Shown: positions 17,095-26,539, numbered from the stretch's first letter. The stretch is 64,000 nt of DNA from Proteiniclasticum sp. (GCF_003514505.1 NZ_DOPX01000027.1:1-64000); one strand, 5' to 3'. Program-made: numbers and translations. Notes: generated by a model not told the origin, from the sequence alone.

Positions 17095-18495
17095 CTATAT
17101 GTAGTTCTGTTTGGTTCTTTGTATCTGTCCCCAGGAAGTTCTTTTTCTCTTATAGCCTATGAACGCCGTAGCTCTGACAAAAGAAAGCACATAGCGGTAA
17201 AGCGCCGTTTCCAGCGTAACCATGAAGAGTGCCTTGATGATATCAGAGAAGTGAAGCTTTATCCCTTGGCTGTATACTCTTTGGAAAAAAGCTGTAATGG
17301 ACAGTATTACATTATAAACCGTATAAATGATGAAAAGCCTGATCATAAAGGGCACAAAGAGGAGATTCAGCTGCCAGGCTAGGACAATATTGATGAGGCC
17401 AATGATCTCGATAAACGGTGAAAGAAGTTCAAACAGAACATAATAAAGATAAGAAAACATCCTGGGAAATCCCGCTTTAAAGGGATTGATCATGGCTCTG
17501 TACTGCCACAGAGACTGGAAAAGACCGAGATACCACCTCTTTCTCTGCTTGATGATATCTTTCAGCGAAGAAGGGGACTGACTCCAGCAGATGGCTCTTG
17601 GTTCATAGGCGAGCCTGCATTTCTTCTGGTTGTTGATACAGAAATTATTGATTTTCATCACAAGCTCCATATCCTCTCCCAAGGTATCTGTGCTGTAGCC
17701 CCCCACAGCAATGAGCACTTCTTTTTTAAACAGCCCGAAGGCACCGGATATGATGAGGTTCGCATTGAACTGATCCAGGAAAATCCTGGAAGCAAGGAAT
17801 GAGCGGTCATACTCCACCACCTGCATCCCCACAATGGGATTCCAGGGCACATGGTAATCGATGACTTTTCCTTTATCCATGAGGACAGTTTGCGCAATTC
17901 TGATCATTCCGCCCACGGCAACAATTCGTTCATCTCTTAGGATCGGCTGGATGATTTTCTCCAGTGAATCCCTTTGCAAAAGAGAATCCGCATCAATAGA
18001 GACCACATAGGGATACCGGGAAAGATTCGCAGCAGCATTGAGCGCGTCTCCCTTTCCCCCATTCTCTTTGATGACAAGGGTGATCTGGATATTGTTATAG
18101 GTTGTTTCATAGACCTCCAGCACCTTCTTGCACGGAATGCGCATCTGGATGGGACGCCTGGTTCTCTTCATCTGAAAAGCTTGGATGAGCGTCTCTGACG
18201 TTTTATCTTTAGATCCATCATCCACAATGACCAGTTCATAAAGCTTATACTCAAGATTCAAAAGACTGCTGACACTGTCCACGATGGTGATTTCCTCATT
18301 GTAGGCTGGAACCAGCAGGGAGATGGGAACGTAGTAGCCGTGTTTCAGTTCATTTCTATACCGGACCATCCGGTCTTGAGTATACAGCTGAACTGCACCG
18401 AATAAAACCGTGACGATGAGATACGTCGTATAAATCAGCATATAGACGAGAAAAAAATACCCAATGGTCTGTACCAGATTTTCAAGAAAAAGCAC
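17095..18495 (-). CDS. Membrane processive glycosyltransferase, GT2 family
   Basis: A 466-residue inverting glycosyltransferase. One or two N-terminal membrane helices precede the GT-A domain: VDDGSKDKT, SIDADS (the metal-binding DxD), TLGEDMEL (general base ED) and QRKRW, the acceptor motif of processive synthases. Three to four C-terminal helices follow. This layout matches PgaC/IcaA and hyaluronan synthase-like enzymes that polymerise and export beta-linked sugars. The sugar is unknown. A GTG start at 18495 follows the preceding stop directly, with GGAGGGGG about 8 bases upstream. Last gene of the operon. It lacks the PilZ domain of cellulose synthases. Confidence 0.88.
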   Translation of the reverse strand: MLFLENLVQTIGYFFLVYMLIYTTYLIVTVLFGAVQLYTQDRMVRYRNELKHGYYVPISLLVPAYNEEITIVDSVSSLLNLEYKLYELVIVDDGSKDKTSETLIQAFQMKRTRRPIQMRIPCKKVLEVYETTYNNIQITLVIKENGGKGDALNAAANLSRYPYVVSIDADSLLQRDSLEKIIQPILRDERIVAVGGMIRIAQTVLMDKGKVIDYHVPWNPIVGMQVVEYDRSFLASRIFLDQFNANLIISGAFGLFKKEVLIAVGGYSTDTLGEDMELVMKINNFCINNQKKCRLAYEPRAICWSQSPSSLKDIIKQRKRWYLGLFQSLWQYRAMINPFKAGFPRMFSYLYYVLFELLSPFIEIIGLINIVLAWQLNLLFVPFMIRLFIIYTVYNVILSITAFFQRVYSQGIKLHFSDIIKALFMVTLETALYRYVLSFVRATAFIGYKRKRTSWGQIQRTKQNYI

Positions 18496-19575
18496 TTATT
18501 TCCCCCTCCTTTCACTGATCCGATAAAGCAGTATGTCTTTTGCGTACCGGTCTTCATCTAAAAAGATATCCTTCAAATCCACAAGATTCACCTTCAGTTC
18601 AATGAGAGACTCACTTACATTAAATCTCACATACCAGTTGGGATCATGGAGAGCTTCTTTCAGTACTTCCACGGTTTCTTTTGCCTTATAGCTGCCCAGA
18701 GTTCTTGCCGAAACCACGCGAAGCTGATAAAGATTTTCTCTGTTCAGCAGGTAGTTATACAGAAACGGTCTGGCCTTTTCATAGGGATACTTTTTTAGAT
18801 ACCGTAGTGCAGCAAGACGGATCTCGAGATTTTTCGACTCATCCACTGCGCACTGGAGCATTTCTTCCTGATACCATTCGCTGGTGAGAGATATAAACTG
18901 AATGATTCCCTGCTGAATAAAATCACTGTAAGTATCTCTTTTCTCGCATAAGGCCTTTGCGAGATTTTCCCTGTCTCCTGTAAAAAGAACCAGACCATCC
19001 CCAAGAAGCTTTGGATGGTGGAACCAGTTTTCTTCCGTGAGAATAGAGAAAAAGCGAAGTACCCACTCCTCATGTCCGCAGCTGTAGATCGCCTTCAGCA
19101 CACTTTCTCTGACATAAACCGTAGATGGCTTCAGATACTCTAAAAATACATAGAGTAGTTTTTCTTGTGACCACTGTCCCTTGTTGAAGGCAGAGAAGAA
19201 CTGACAAAAATACGACTTTTCCATGACACCTTTGGTTCCATAATGCATCGCAAGTTTTACGATAGAATCCTCAATATCATGAAGAAACATCCTGAAAGGC
19301 TCCTCCTTGCTATTGAAGCTTTCCAGTGCCAGATGAAAATTCATGAGATTGCCCGGCTTTTTCAGGTCTCTTTCCATCCGTTTTCTGAAACTACTATCCG
19401 TTGTACCTGTTTTACTCTGCCTCTGAATCTGCTGTGAAACGAAAACTTTCCACTTATTCTCCAATCTTCGATTTACAAACTTACGATAATAATTGTAAAA
19501 AATATAAAACACGGTATAGGAGAGTATGAGCATACAGATGAAAAAATAACTATAAAGAATCACATTGACGATCAT
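18496..19575 (-). CDS. Membrane-anchored HEAT-repeat protein
   Basis: About 359 residues with one N-terminal membrane helix (about 3-27), then a basic linker and an all-helical domain with HEAT-like repeats, clearest in LEIRLAALRYLKKYP, QLRVVSARTLGSYKAKETV and NWYVRFNVSESLIEL. HEAT repeats usually bind proteins, so a scaffold for the glycosyltransferase encoded directly downstream is likely. The start ATG at 19575 overlaps the stop of the previous gene as ATGA, showing translational coupling. Specific function unknown. Confidence 0.8.
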   Translation of the reverse strand: MIVNVILYSYFFICMLILSYTVFYIFYNYYRKFVNRRLENKWKVFVSQQIQRQSKTGTTDSSFRKRMERDLKKPGNLMNFHLALESFNSKEEPFRMFLHDIEDSIVKLAMHYGTKGVMEKSYFCQFFSAFNKGQWSQEKLLYVFLEYLKPSTVYVRESVLKAIYSCGHEEWVLRFFSILTEENWFHHPKLLGDGLVLFTGDRENLAKALCEKRDTYSDFIQQGIIQFISLTSEWYQEEMLQCAVDESKNLEIRLAALRYLKKYPYEKARPFLYNYLLNRENLYQLRVVSARTLGSYKAKETVEVLKEALHDPNWYVRFNVSESLIELKVNLVDLKDIFLDEDRYAKDILLYRISERRGK

Positions 19576-21671
19576 CTGCTCCCCTCCCAATAAGACTTCA
19601 GAATGCCATAGGACTCTTTCAGCCTGAAATTGACCTCTGCACTTCTCTGAAGAGGTGAGAGCTGGATTGTATCCATCTGAATCTCCTCATTTAAAGAGCC
19701 AATACCGATATTGAACTTTCTTATTTTTAGTGGCTCAACACCGAAATTGTCATAATAGTCCTCATGGATCATTCCGTCCAGAGGATTGTAAAAATTAAGA
19801 AGTCCATAGGGAATGCGGATCTCCACGCTCTCTTCTCCAAAGTAGAAATCTGAGGTGGACACGTAATCCTTTGCATCTGGGTCCCCCTGACCATAGGTGA
19901 ATGCGCCAACTGTGAAGCTTGTGTAGTAACTCAGCGGACGTTCGTTAAGAAGATCAATCTCCTCTTCGGTATATCTTCGGACCATCTGGATGGGCACCAT
20001 TTTACTGCTGTCCTTACGGGGCTTCAGCACATAAGGGTTGACAGATTTCAGCCTTTCCAGAAACTGAGGACGTATGCTGCTGTAGCGCTCCTGAACAAGG
20101 AGTTCTGTATTCTCCTTACCATCCATAACCAGAAGAAAATCAGCACCCTGATCAAAGGTCATACCATATCCTGCAGGGCTCTTCGTGCCCACATCTTCGA
20201 GGAAATCAAACCCGATGACCATCTTCTCCTTCTCAAAGGATTTTCCTTCCATGAACAGGTACAGGTAATTATGGTCTCGGGTCACTGCGTAGCGGAACCC
20301 CTCCTTTTCAATGAAATCAATGTCTTCGAAGTCTTCTTTCTTGCCATCCACCCTCATAAGGGTTTCTCCGCGGTAGGGTTCAAAAACAGCAAGCCCATAG
20401 TGCTCTGTTTCTGTTAGACTGTTCTGCCAGAGACTTTCCATCTGAGCATCCAAGCCATAAGCCGTATTCCAGGTTCTTAGATACCAGGTGTCCTGCCAGG
20501 AGTGGAGCACAGCATGGTCTATCCCAGATGCTTCAAATCTTTCAAGAAGAGAAACAATCTCTTCCCCTTGGAGTCTTTCCGTGACTCCTTCAGGATGATC
20601 CACGGTATTTCTGGCGCTGGATACATTAAAGTTTACAATCATCAGGGGTTTTTCATGATGATTCTTCAGAAGACTCAAATAGCTCTTTACATCTCCGCTT
20701 TGAAGAAGAGTGCGGTTCATCTCGTTATTTGCCAAGTGCTGCAGTCTTGTATCGGAGACTCCATCATACTGGTAGGCTGCAAAGAGTCCTGCTTCATTCC
20801 GGGACGTGGCATTAAGATGCTCTATATTCAGTCTGTTATATTTTCCAATGAGCTCTGCAAAGGATTCCTCGTAGACAAAAGGGTCATAGATCGAGGAACT
20901 CACAAAGCTTATGGGCCTTTGATTCCCATATTTTCTGGTTTCATAGCCCATCATATCGTCCATGATTTTCGCCAGCAGTGCCTCAAAGGCATTGGCTCCA
21001 TCTGTTTTGATATAAGCACCTGTAAACTCATCTGGATTGCCTTCATTTTCATTGGTGTAGGCCATAAGATCAAGATTCCATTCATCTCCCACCAAAAACC
21101 CGAGCACCCAAGGAGAAACATCTTTCATAAAAAGACCATTTCCTGTTCGCGTGTCATTTAGGGCAATCTTTCTTCCATGAATGACATCTACAGCTTTTCT
21201 TCCATCCCGTTTCAGGCGATCCAGAAATTCTGGATGATATCCGTCTTTATCCCAAAGTGCATCACTTTCTGAAGGTCTGATTCCCTGCAGAAGATAAAGG
21301 GGTGATTCGCTGTTTATATTGAACTCATAGAGCGCATCATAAAAAGCCTGGTGATACACTGTATTGATTTTTATTGTATTGGCTCCAAGTCTTTGAATGT
21401 CCTGAAACCATCTAAGAAACGTCTCTTTTTCCGTGGAGAAGTCCAGTGCATTGTGGAAGGCTTCAGCCTGCCCCACATGAATTCCTTTTACATGGATCGG
21501 TTCATAAACACCATGATTCTCCACATAATATAGACCATTCTCCGCCTTAAAGGATACAGAAACCTTTTCCCCTTCATTCATTGGAATAAAAAGCCCCTGC
21601 ATAAAGTACAGAAACAGAAAACCAGCTGTCACAAGTAAAACAGCAAGCACTGAAAATAAAAACTTCTTCAA
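19572..21671 (-). CDS. Large extracytoplasmic TIM-barrel glycosidase-like protein
   Basis: 699 residues with an N-terminal membrane anchor (about 4-25). The segment GVYEPIHVKGIHVG followed by LGANTIKINTVYHQAFYDAL resembles the start of GH2/GH5-like barrels, and GFLVGDEWNLDL, DHAVLHSWQDTW and a C-terminal beta-rich part (VTRDHNYLYLFM) fit a secreted carbohydrate-active protein. Candidate acids (Asp and Glu of VGDEW) can be seen but a catalytic pair cannot be assigned with confidence. Located between CotH and the HEAT/GT2 genes, it may trim or bind the polymer. I do not recognise a characterised family. Confidence 0.7.
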   Translation of the reverse strand: MKKFLFSVLAVLLVTAGFLFLYFMQGLFIPMNEGEKVSVSFKAENGLYYVENHGVYEPIHVKGIHVGQAEAFHNALDFSTEKETFLRWFQDIQRLGANTIKINTVYHQAFYDALYEFNINSESPLYLLQGIRPSESDALWDKDGYHPEFLDRLKRDGRKAVDVIHGRKIALNDTRTGNGLFMKDVSPWVLGFLVGDEWNLDLMAYTNENEGNPDEFTGAYIKTDGANAFEALLAKIMDDMMGYETRKYGNQRPISFVSSSIYDPFVYEESFAELIGKYNRLNIEHLNATSRNEAGLFAAYQYDGVSDTRLQHLANNEMNRTLLQSGDVKSYLSLLKNHHEKPLMIVNFNVSSARNTVDHPEGVTERLQGEEIVSLLERFEASGIDHAVLHSWQDTWYLRTWNTAYGLDAQMESLWQNSLTETEHYGLAVFEPYRGETLMRVDGKKEDFEDIDFIEKEGFRYAVTRDHNYLYLFMEGKSFEKEKMVIGFDFLEDVGTKSPAGYGMTFDQGADFLLVMDGKENTELLVQERYSSIRPQFLERLKSVNPYVLKPRKDSSKMVPIQMVRRYTEEEIDLLNERPLSYYTSFTVGAFTYGQGDPDAKDYVSTSDFYFGEESVEIRIPYGLLNFYNPLDGMIHEDYYDNFGVEPLKIRKFNIGIGSLNEEIQMDTIQLSPLQRSAEVNFRLKESYGILKSYWEGSR

Positions 21672-21682
21672 CCGGTTCCCTC

Positions 21683-23131
21683 CTAACGTATCATTTCAAA
21701 AGCATTTCGCGATGGATGACTGTATTGTTTCAAAGTCACCATATGTTCATCCAGCCATCTGCCGCGCTCCAGAAGATATTCTTTCATTTGCGCCACAGCT
21801 TCCTCGTGACTTGTGACATTTCTTTCCAATCGCTCCAGATATTCATAGACATTATAGTTTGACAGATCATAGATACTGCCCCATCTTTCATCATTTCTCT
21901 CCACTGCTGTGCCAAGATAATCCACTGTTTCATCGATGAGATTCACCAGTCTTTCTTCCTTCAGCACCGTTTCTCTTAAGTACTCATATCGATTGAGGAG
22001 CCCTTCCACAAAATCTTCATCTTTTAATAGGGTCTCAAAAAACACGGCCCCCGTTAAAGAGAAGCCATGGACAGGATGGGAGATCTCCTGATAATTATCC
22101 AGTGAGTTGTTGAAATCCCATACAACTGGTGTTAAAAGTCCTCTGACATCTTTATAGAGAAATGTGGAGTAGAATCCGGCATCGACATTTCTGAACAGTT
22201 CATTGATGATAAAATAATCCTGGAATGCCTGAATGTCAAAAACCTTGGCTATCTCCTCTGTGGAATCCTCTAAAGGCCGTTCATAGAGGAACTTACTGAT
22301 ATTTGAAAAGTCCTGCTCCACATATCGGATCCGGTCCTCTGTAAACTGATTGGCCCCTGGATAGACCACTTCAAAGCCCTTTCCTTGTGTACGGAAAGTA
22401 TAGGTCAAAAAGTCATAAAGTGTAAACTCAGGTTTCATTTTGAGCGGCCTGTCCATCTCCAGAATATAGCTCGTCAGTCTGCTGTTCCTGGACGGTGTGG
22501 ATATCTCCACACGTCCCTCTCCCTTGGTGATGGTTTCCATAAGAAGATATACTCCCTCATAGGAGCCATCCACAAAGAGCTCCACATAACGGACATCTGG
22601 CGCGAAAGACATGATTTCCCCTGATAAATTCATAGCCAAGTAGTTTCTCAAAAGGCTTCTGTCCAAATAGGGTCCATGAAGAACCCACTCGTCATGTTTC
22701 TCCATCCCCAGAAGCGGTTCCTTTCTTTCTTCATCTTTCTCATTGACAAGACGCACAGCATAGGATTTTTTCGAAAAATATCTGGACGAGTTTCCTCTGT
22801 AGCGGACTCTTACAAGAAGGTCCAAAGGATCGCTCTCCTCTGCTGTATAAATCTTCATTTCCGTTACGATGGAGTTTTCTCCATTGGGCGCCAGCTCATA
22901 GACATTCTCCTGGTTCTCCACTGGCGTCCCTGGAATTTTCTGGTCCTCTGTATGGATTGAAACAACGGGAAGGTGCGTGGTGATCCCTTCTGCTGTATGG
23001 CTTATCTCACTTTCACTAAACTCATGCTGATAGCTTCTTGCATGAAAGGCGTATTCTTCCACTGTAAACACCCCAAGCGCCATCAGCGCTACGGCAATGA
23101 TCATCAGAACATAAATAACTCTATATCTCAT
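21683..23131 (-). CDS. CotH-family protein kinase-like membrane protein
   Basis: 482 residues with one N-terminal membrane helix and an extracytoplasmic CotH domain. Signature parts are RYRGNSSRYFSKKSYAVR, YVELFVDGSYEGVYLL and PVVWDFNNSLDN, the last matching the metal-binding DxD-like segment of CotH kinases. CotH proteins are atypical kinases, first known from Bacillus spore coats, but many sit in envelope polysaccharide loci. Here it lies next to DUF4956 and VTC genes, a combination I have seen in other bacterial genomes. It may phosphorylate a surface protein or polymer; the target is unknown. Confidence 0.88.
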   Translation of the reverse strand: MRYRVIYVLMIIAVALMALGVFTVEEYAFHARSYQHEFSESEISHTAEGITTHLPVVSIHTEDQKIPGTPVENQENVYELAPNGENSIVTEMKIYTAEESDPLDLLVRVRYRGNSSRYFSKKSYAVRLVNEKDEERKEPLLGMEKHDEWVLHGPYLDRSLLRNYLAMNLSGEIMSFAPDVRYVELFVDGSYEGVYLLMETITKGEGRVEISTPSRNSRLTSYILEMDRPLKMKPEFTLYDFLTYTFRTQGKGFEVVYPGANQFTEDRIRYVEQDFSNISKFLYERPLEDSTEEIAKVFDIQAFQDYFIINELFRNVDAGFYSTFLYKDVRGLLTPVVWDFNNSLDNYQEISHPVHGFSLTGAVFFETLLKDEDFVEGLLNRYEYLRETVLKEERLVNLIDETVDYLGTAVERNDERWGSIYDLSNYNVYEYLERLERNVTSHEEAVAQMKEYLLERGRWLDEHMVTLKQYSHPSRNAFEMIR

Positions 23132-23137
23132 AAGTCA

Positions 23138-23821
23138 TCAGCTGATTTCATCATTCTGAGTGATGATGTTCACATAGTCCACTTCACCAATCTCATAAAT
23201 CCGTTCCGAAATGGTTTTGTTGTTCTTTGTGGAAGTCTGATACACTTTTCTGCTCAGTTCATAAATCAGCTCTATACTGTCTTGGGTGGTGTTTTTGACT
23301 CTTAAAAAGGCTTTGTGCTGGAAATAGGTGTATACTGCACTTTCAATCTCTAATTCCTTTACCCGATTGCCCCGGATGATGAGAAGAATTCGATTCTCAT
23401 TTTTCACTCTGCCAAGGAAGAGAAGCACCACAAAAACCACTGCGCTGCCAAAGCTTGCCACCAGATAATCCCCTGCACCCGTACTGATACCAATGATGAT
23501 GGCCCAGAAAATATAGGTGGTATCCCTGGAATCTTTAATTGCAGTTCTGAATCTGACAATAGAAAGAGCACCGACCATACCCAGAGACAGGGCGATATTA
23601 TTGCCGATGACGGTCATAACCGTTGAAGTAAGGATGGTCAGTGTCACGAGAGACACATTGAATTTTTTACTGTAGGCTGTCCCCACATGGGTATACCAAT
23701 AGGAAACATAAACGGCTAAAGATAGGAACGTGGCAAAAGAAATGTTTGTCATGATGTCTCTCACCGTCAGAGAACCAGACTGCTCAATCATTTGTAGTAG
23801 AATTTCCCTCAAAATGTGCAC
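23138..23821 (-). CDS. DUF4956 membrane protein
   Basis: 227 residues with about four membrane helices in the first 145 residues. The strongly conserved segment GMVGALSIVRFRTAIKDSRD followed by TTYIFWAI identifies DUF4956. The C-terminal 80 residues are soluble with an alpha/beta pattern (VKELEIESAV, VDYVNIITQ) like a small regulatory domain. Function unknown. It starts 5 bases after the VTC gene and is followed by CotH at 6 bases, so these three probably act together. Confidence 0.88.
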   Translation of the reverse strand: MHILREILLQMIEQSGSLTVRDIMTNISFATFLSLAVYVSYWYTHVGTAYSKKFNVSLVTLTILTSTVMTVIGNNIALSLGMVGALSIVRFRTAIKDSRDTTYIFWAIIIGISTGAGDYLVASFGSAVVFVVLLFLGRVKNENRILLIIRGNRVKELEIESAVYTYFQHKAFLRVKNTTQDSIELIYELSRKVYQTSTKNNKTISERIYEIGEVDYVNIITQNDEIS

Positions 23822-23826
23822 CTCAC

Positions 23827-24522
23827 TTAAAATAAATAATGTTTACTGACAACACGGCTTAAACTGTATTTCCCTATGGAAAGTTCCTGTTTTTCAACTC
23901 CATCGAGAAAATCCTTGATATATCCGAGAAGAAATCCGTTGTATTTTACTTCCAGAATCACCAGATACGGATCCAGAATGGGATTTTCATTGAAGTGTTC
24001 GGAAAAAATATCATAATTGCTTTCTGTCCCCCGGATGTGGTGATCGAAGGTGATTCGGATTTTATTCTCTTTCGCCATAAAGGCTTTCCGTTCATAGGTC
24101 ACCACAGATTTCGGTCTGTATGCATGCATACTCATGATGCTGTAGCAATCCAGGGCAAAAGGAGTCTGATACTTCAAAAGAACACCAAAGTCCCCTGAAA
24201 TGAGTTTCCTGCAGTCCTCTACCGGTAATCTCATAGAAGACTTCTTCTGTCTTTCTCCTTGCTTCTTTTTCATTTCCAGAAGACCAAAGTCTGGGGATGT
24301 CTGATAAGTTCTTAACCTTATTTTTCTTCTCACTTCAATCCCATCTTCTTTTTCATGGAAATCCCGGTCGTCGATGGAGTCAAAATAAAGAGACCGTATG
24401 GTATAGCCTTCCCCCTCACTGTTTTGATCCCGAATCATCATCTTATCCAGGTAGTGGGAGAGCTCATAGTATTGCCTCTGCTCAATGAGGTATTTCTTCT
24501 CCACCCGATACACTTCATTCAC
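23827..24522 (-). CDS. VTC-domain protein (polyphosphate polymerase-like tunnel fold)
   Basis: 231 residues. It shows the triphosphate-tunnel pattern of alternating charged strands: RVEKKYLI, TIRSLYFDS, RRKIRLRTY, LLEMKKKQG, VTYERKAF, RITFDHHI and LVILEVKYNG. These Arg/Lys and Glu residues line the tunnel in the yeast vacuolar transporter chaperone catalytic domain, which makes polyphosphate. There are no membrane helices, unlike yeast Vtc4. Whether it makes polyphosphate or only binds a phosphorylated ligand is not shown. Its start overlaps the end of the preceding gene by 8 bases. Confidence 0.87.
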   Translation of the reverse strand: MNEVYRVEKKYLIEQRQYYELSHYLDKMMIRDQNSEGEGYTIRSLYFDSIDDRDFHEKEDGIEVRRKIRLRTYQTSPDFGLLEMKKKQGERQKKSSMRLPVEDCRKLISGDFGVLLKYQTPFALDCYSIMSMHAYRPKSVVTYERKAFMAKENKIRITFDHHIRGTESNYDIFSEHFNENPILDPYLVILEVKYNGFLLGYIKDFLDGVEKQELSIGKYSLSRVVSKHYLF

Positions 24523-25387
24523 CCGAAAGCACCTCCTTCAATGCGTTATATTCGTGATAAGCCATGGACACAGTCTGATCTCCATAATGTGCCTGAAGCT
24601 TTAAAAAATTCTGTTCTACCTTCGCAAGTCCAAGGCCATGATAGGTGTTCCTTTCCGTAAGGCCATATGTCCCAGGGGCTTGCAGCTCATAAATCGTCAT
24701 GATCTCTTTCTGATATTTACGGGCCAGCTCAGCTTCAAAAGACATGTGCTCGATTTCTTTATCCCGGTAATAGTTCATCACAAGCATAAAATCAGAAGCT
24801 TTTGCTATCCTGTCCAGTTCATCCTGAAGATCCCAGTGATCATAAAAATATGGAATACAAACACCAAACCGCAGGTTCTGCTCCTTCGCCTTCCCGTAAG
24901 CCGCCTCAAGTCCCAGGATAAAGGATTCCATGATCTCCGTTTCATTGCCTTTAAATTCATCCAGAAGATACGGCTCCACATCCATAATGACGCCTTGAAC
25001 TCTATCGCTCTCTGCTGCTTTCTCATTCAAGGCTAAGATCCGGTCGACCCTTTCTACCATGCTGCTTCCATTTTTATCCAAAGCCCACTCCGGACTTCCT
25101 GTAAGTGCATAGACAGTAAACTTTTCTGCAGCGGCTTCTTCTAGAAATGCAATGCTATTCTTATCATTATCGGCTGAAAAGCTTTGAAATAAAGTATTGA
25201 GATCTGCTTTTTTCATGGTCTCCAAGAGAGTTTTGTCTTCTACAGCCGATGAGGACCAGGAAAATAAAGCCCTGGTACTATGAACTTCAGGGACTGCTTT
25301 CTTATCCTCAGAAAACCATACTGCAGCTGCAATGCAAGCTATAGTTGCAAGAGCCAGTAAAACAGCAGCCAAGATTATTTTCTTCAT
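24515..25387 (-). CDS. Secreted TIM-barrel glycosidase-like protein
   Basis: About 290 residues with an N-terminal signal anchor (about 1-23). The body looks like a TIM barrel: GVIMDVEPYLLDEF, FGVCIPYFYDHWD, FMLVMNYY and VSMAYHEYNAL. The DVEPY segment and MNYY resemble GH18-like or GH114-like strand ends. Start ATG25387 follows GGGGCGG; the ATG at 25441 lies within the inverted repeat of the leader. First gene of the seven-gene operon. Its position with a GT2 synthase suggests it processes the polymer, by analogy with dedicated hydrolases of other exopolysaccharide loci. Confidence 0.72.
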   Translation of the reverse strand: MKKIILAAVLLALATIACIAAAVWFSEDKKAVPEVHSTRALFSWSSSAVEDKTLLETMKKADLNTLFQSFSADNDKNSIAFLEEAAAEKFTVYALTGSPEWALDKNGSSMVERVDRILALNEKAAESDRVQGVIMDVEPYLLDEFKGNETEIMESFILGLEAAYGKAKEQNLRFGVCIPYFYDHWDLQDELDRIAKASDFMLVMNYYRDKEIEHMSFEAELARKYQKEIMTIYELQAPGTYGLTERNTYHGLGLAKVEQNFLKLQAHYGDQTVSMAYHEYNALKEVLSGE

Positions 25388-25416
25388 TCTTACCGCCCCA
25401 CTTTCTGCATAAAGAT

Positions 25417-25456
25417 AGCCAGTAAACCATCCGGAAACCAAAACTGTTTACTGGCT
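25417..25456 (-). promoter_or_regulatory. Perfect 11-bp inverted repeat at the 5' end of the envelope operon
   Basis: AGCCAGTAAAC (25417-25427) and its complement (25446-25456) are separated by 18 bases. The repeat begins about where transcription should start from the promoter just upstream, so it may be an operator or a stem at the mRNA 5' end. Confidence 0.75.
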
Positions 25457-25458
25457 TA

Positions 25459-25486
25459 ATTATATTCTAAAGGAAAACTCTCACAA
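25459..25486 (-). promoter_or_regulatory. Promoter of the envelope-polymer operon
   Basis: Minus strand: TTGTGA (25481-25486), 16-base spacer, perfect TATAAT (25459-25464). No other strong promoter was seen before genes further down the operon. Confidence 0.7.
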
Positions 25487-25525
25487 TTACACTAGTATAT
25501 GAAATACATTTAACGAATACTGAGT

Positions 25526-26539
25526 TTATTCTTCTTCAGGTAGAATTCCCTTCAGAGTGTCTTCGATCTCTTCATCCATTTCAGCATCATAGGCTTCCAC
25601 TTTGGGCATCCTTCTCTTATCTCTATAGATCACTGGCGATGTCGCAAAAAACACCTCTTCCTCAAAAGCGGTCCTTTCCATGAGCAGAAGCTCTTTGGCG
25701 ATGGTTGTGACATTACGCCTGAAATCAGGTGAATTGATTCCCTCCACTTCCTGACCTTTGGTTTTTCTATAGTACGAGTAGTTTTTCCAAAGGCTGTGGG
25801 TGATTTTCTTTACAGTGGATGGCTTCCGGAGGGTCTCAAGAATCTCCTTCCGGATGGACTTCATGGTATCCTCCTCTATATTTTTCGGAAGATCTGCAAG
25901 CTTTCTGCCAAGATCCCGCGCAAAGGTGTCATCAATCTCCTGACATAAGAATTTCAGCACATACCAGGCCTTATAGAGATCATCTTTGCTCTCTAAAGGA
26001 AGAGATCTGAACCAATGGAACGCCAAGAGTCTTCTTCTCCAGTCCCACCACTTGATAGGGCTCTGCACATCCGTTGCTGGAATGAGAAACATTTCCTCAT
26101 TAAGAAGCATCGCACCAAAAATCCCTGGAGGATTTCCCCGCTTCTGCTTTTTTAGTGAGGTTCTGTATACACCACAAGTAGGACTTCCATCCATGTAGAT
26201 ATATGCTGTGGCATTGGCTCTCTTTAATGTCTCCATACAGGATCCGCATCCCAAAAGAACTTCTTCTGTCACATCCCTGCCTCTACGGTTTTTGACTCTG
26301 GCTTCTCCACTGAGCACCATGAGTCCGTCTCCTCCAGAAAGGTGTATGGGATCTCTTGGCACCCCTAATCCAGACATGGTTTCTGGACAGACCGGACACC
26401 ACATGAAATCCTGCTTCTCCCTCCCCAGGGTCGCCAGCATATCCCACCCCTTGTTGTTGTAGCGTACAGGTGACCCCATACAGCAGGCACTGATCCCGAT
26501 GGTAATTTTGTCATGAATGACCACATTCTTTTTTTCCAT
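25526..26539 (-). CDS. DUF523 and DUF1722 domain protein (YbgA-like fusion)
   Basis: About 337 residues. The N-terminal DUF523 part has IGISACCMGSPVRYN, CPVCPE and later GCGSCMET, with Cys residues likely to bind a metal or Fe-S cluster. The C-terminal DUF1722 part starts near RRRLLAFHWFRSL. The same fusion is found in many bacteria; a role in thiouridine or DNA photorepair has been suggested for relatives but is not established. ATG26539 is chosen because AAGGGGG lies 7 bases upstream. Confidence 0.85.
   Translation of the reverse strand: MEKKNVVIHDKITIGISACCMGSPVRYNNKGWDMLATLGREKQDFMWCPVCPETMSGLGVPRDPIHLSGGDGLMVLSGEARVKNRRGRDVTEEVLLGCGSCMETLKRANATAYIYMDGSPTCGVYRTSLKKQKRGNPPGIFGAMLLNEEMFLIPATDVQSPIKWWDWRRRLLAFHWFRSLPLESKDDLYKAWYVLKFLCQEIDDTFARDLGRKLADLPKNIEEDTMKSIRKEILETLRKPSTVKKITHSLWKNYSYYRKTKGQEVEGINSPDFRRNVTTIAKELLLMERTAFEEEVFFATSPVIYRDKRRMPKVEAYDAEMDEEIEDTLKGILPEEE

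Noticed and set aside
20502..21161. 219-codon plus-strand frame within the large TIM-barrel gene
   Set aside because: Protein is Ile/Phe/His-rich without family signs, and the opposite strand codes a coherent 699-residue protein in a coupled operon.
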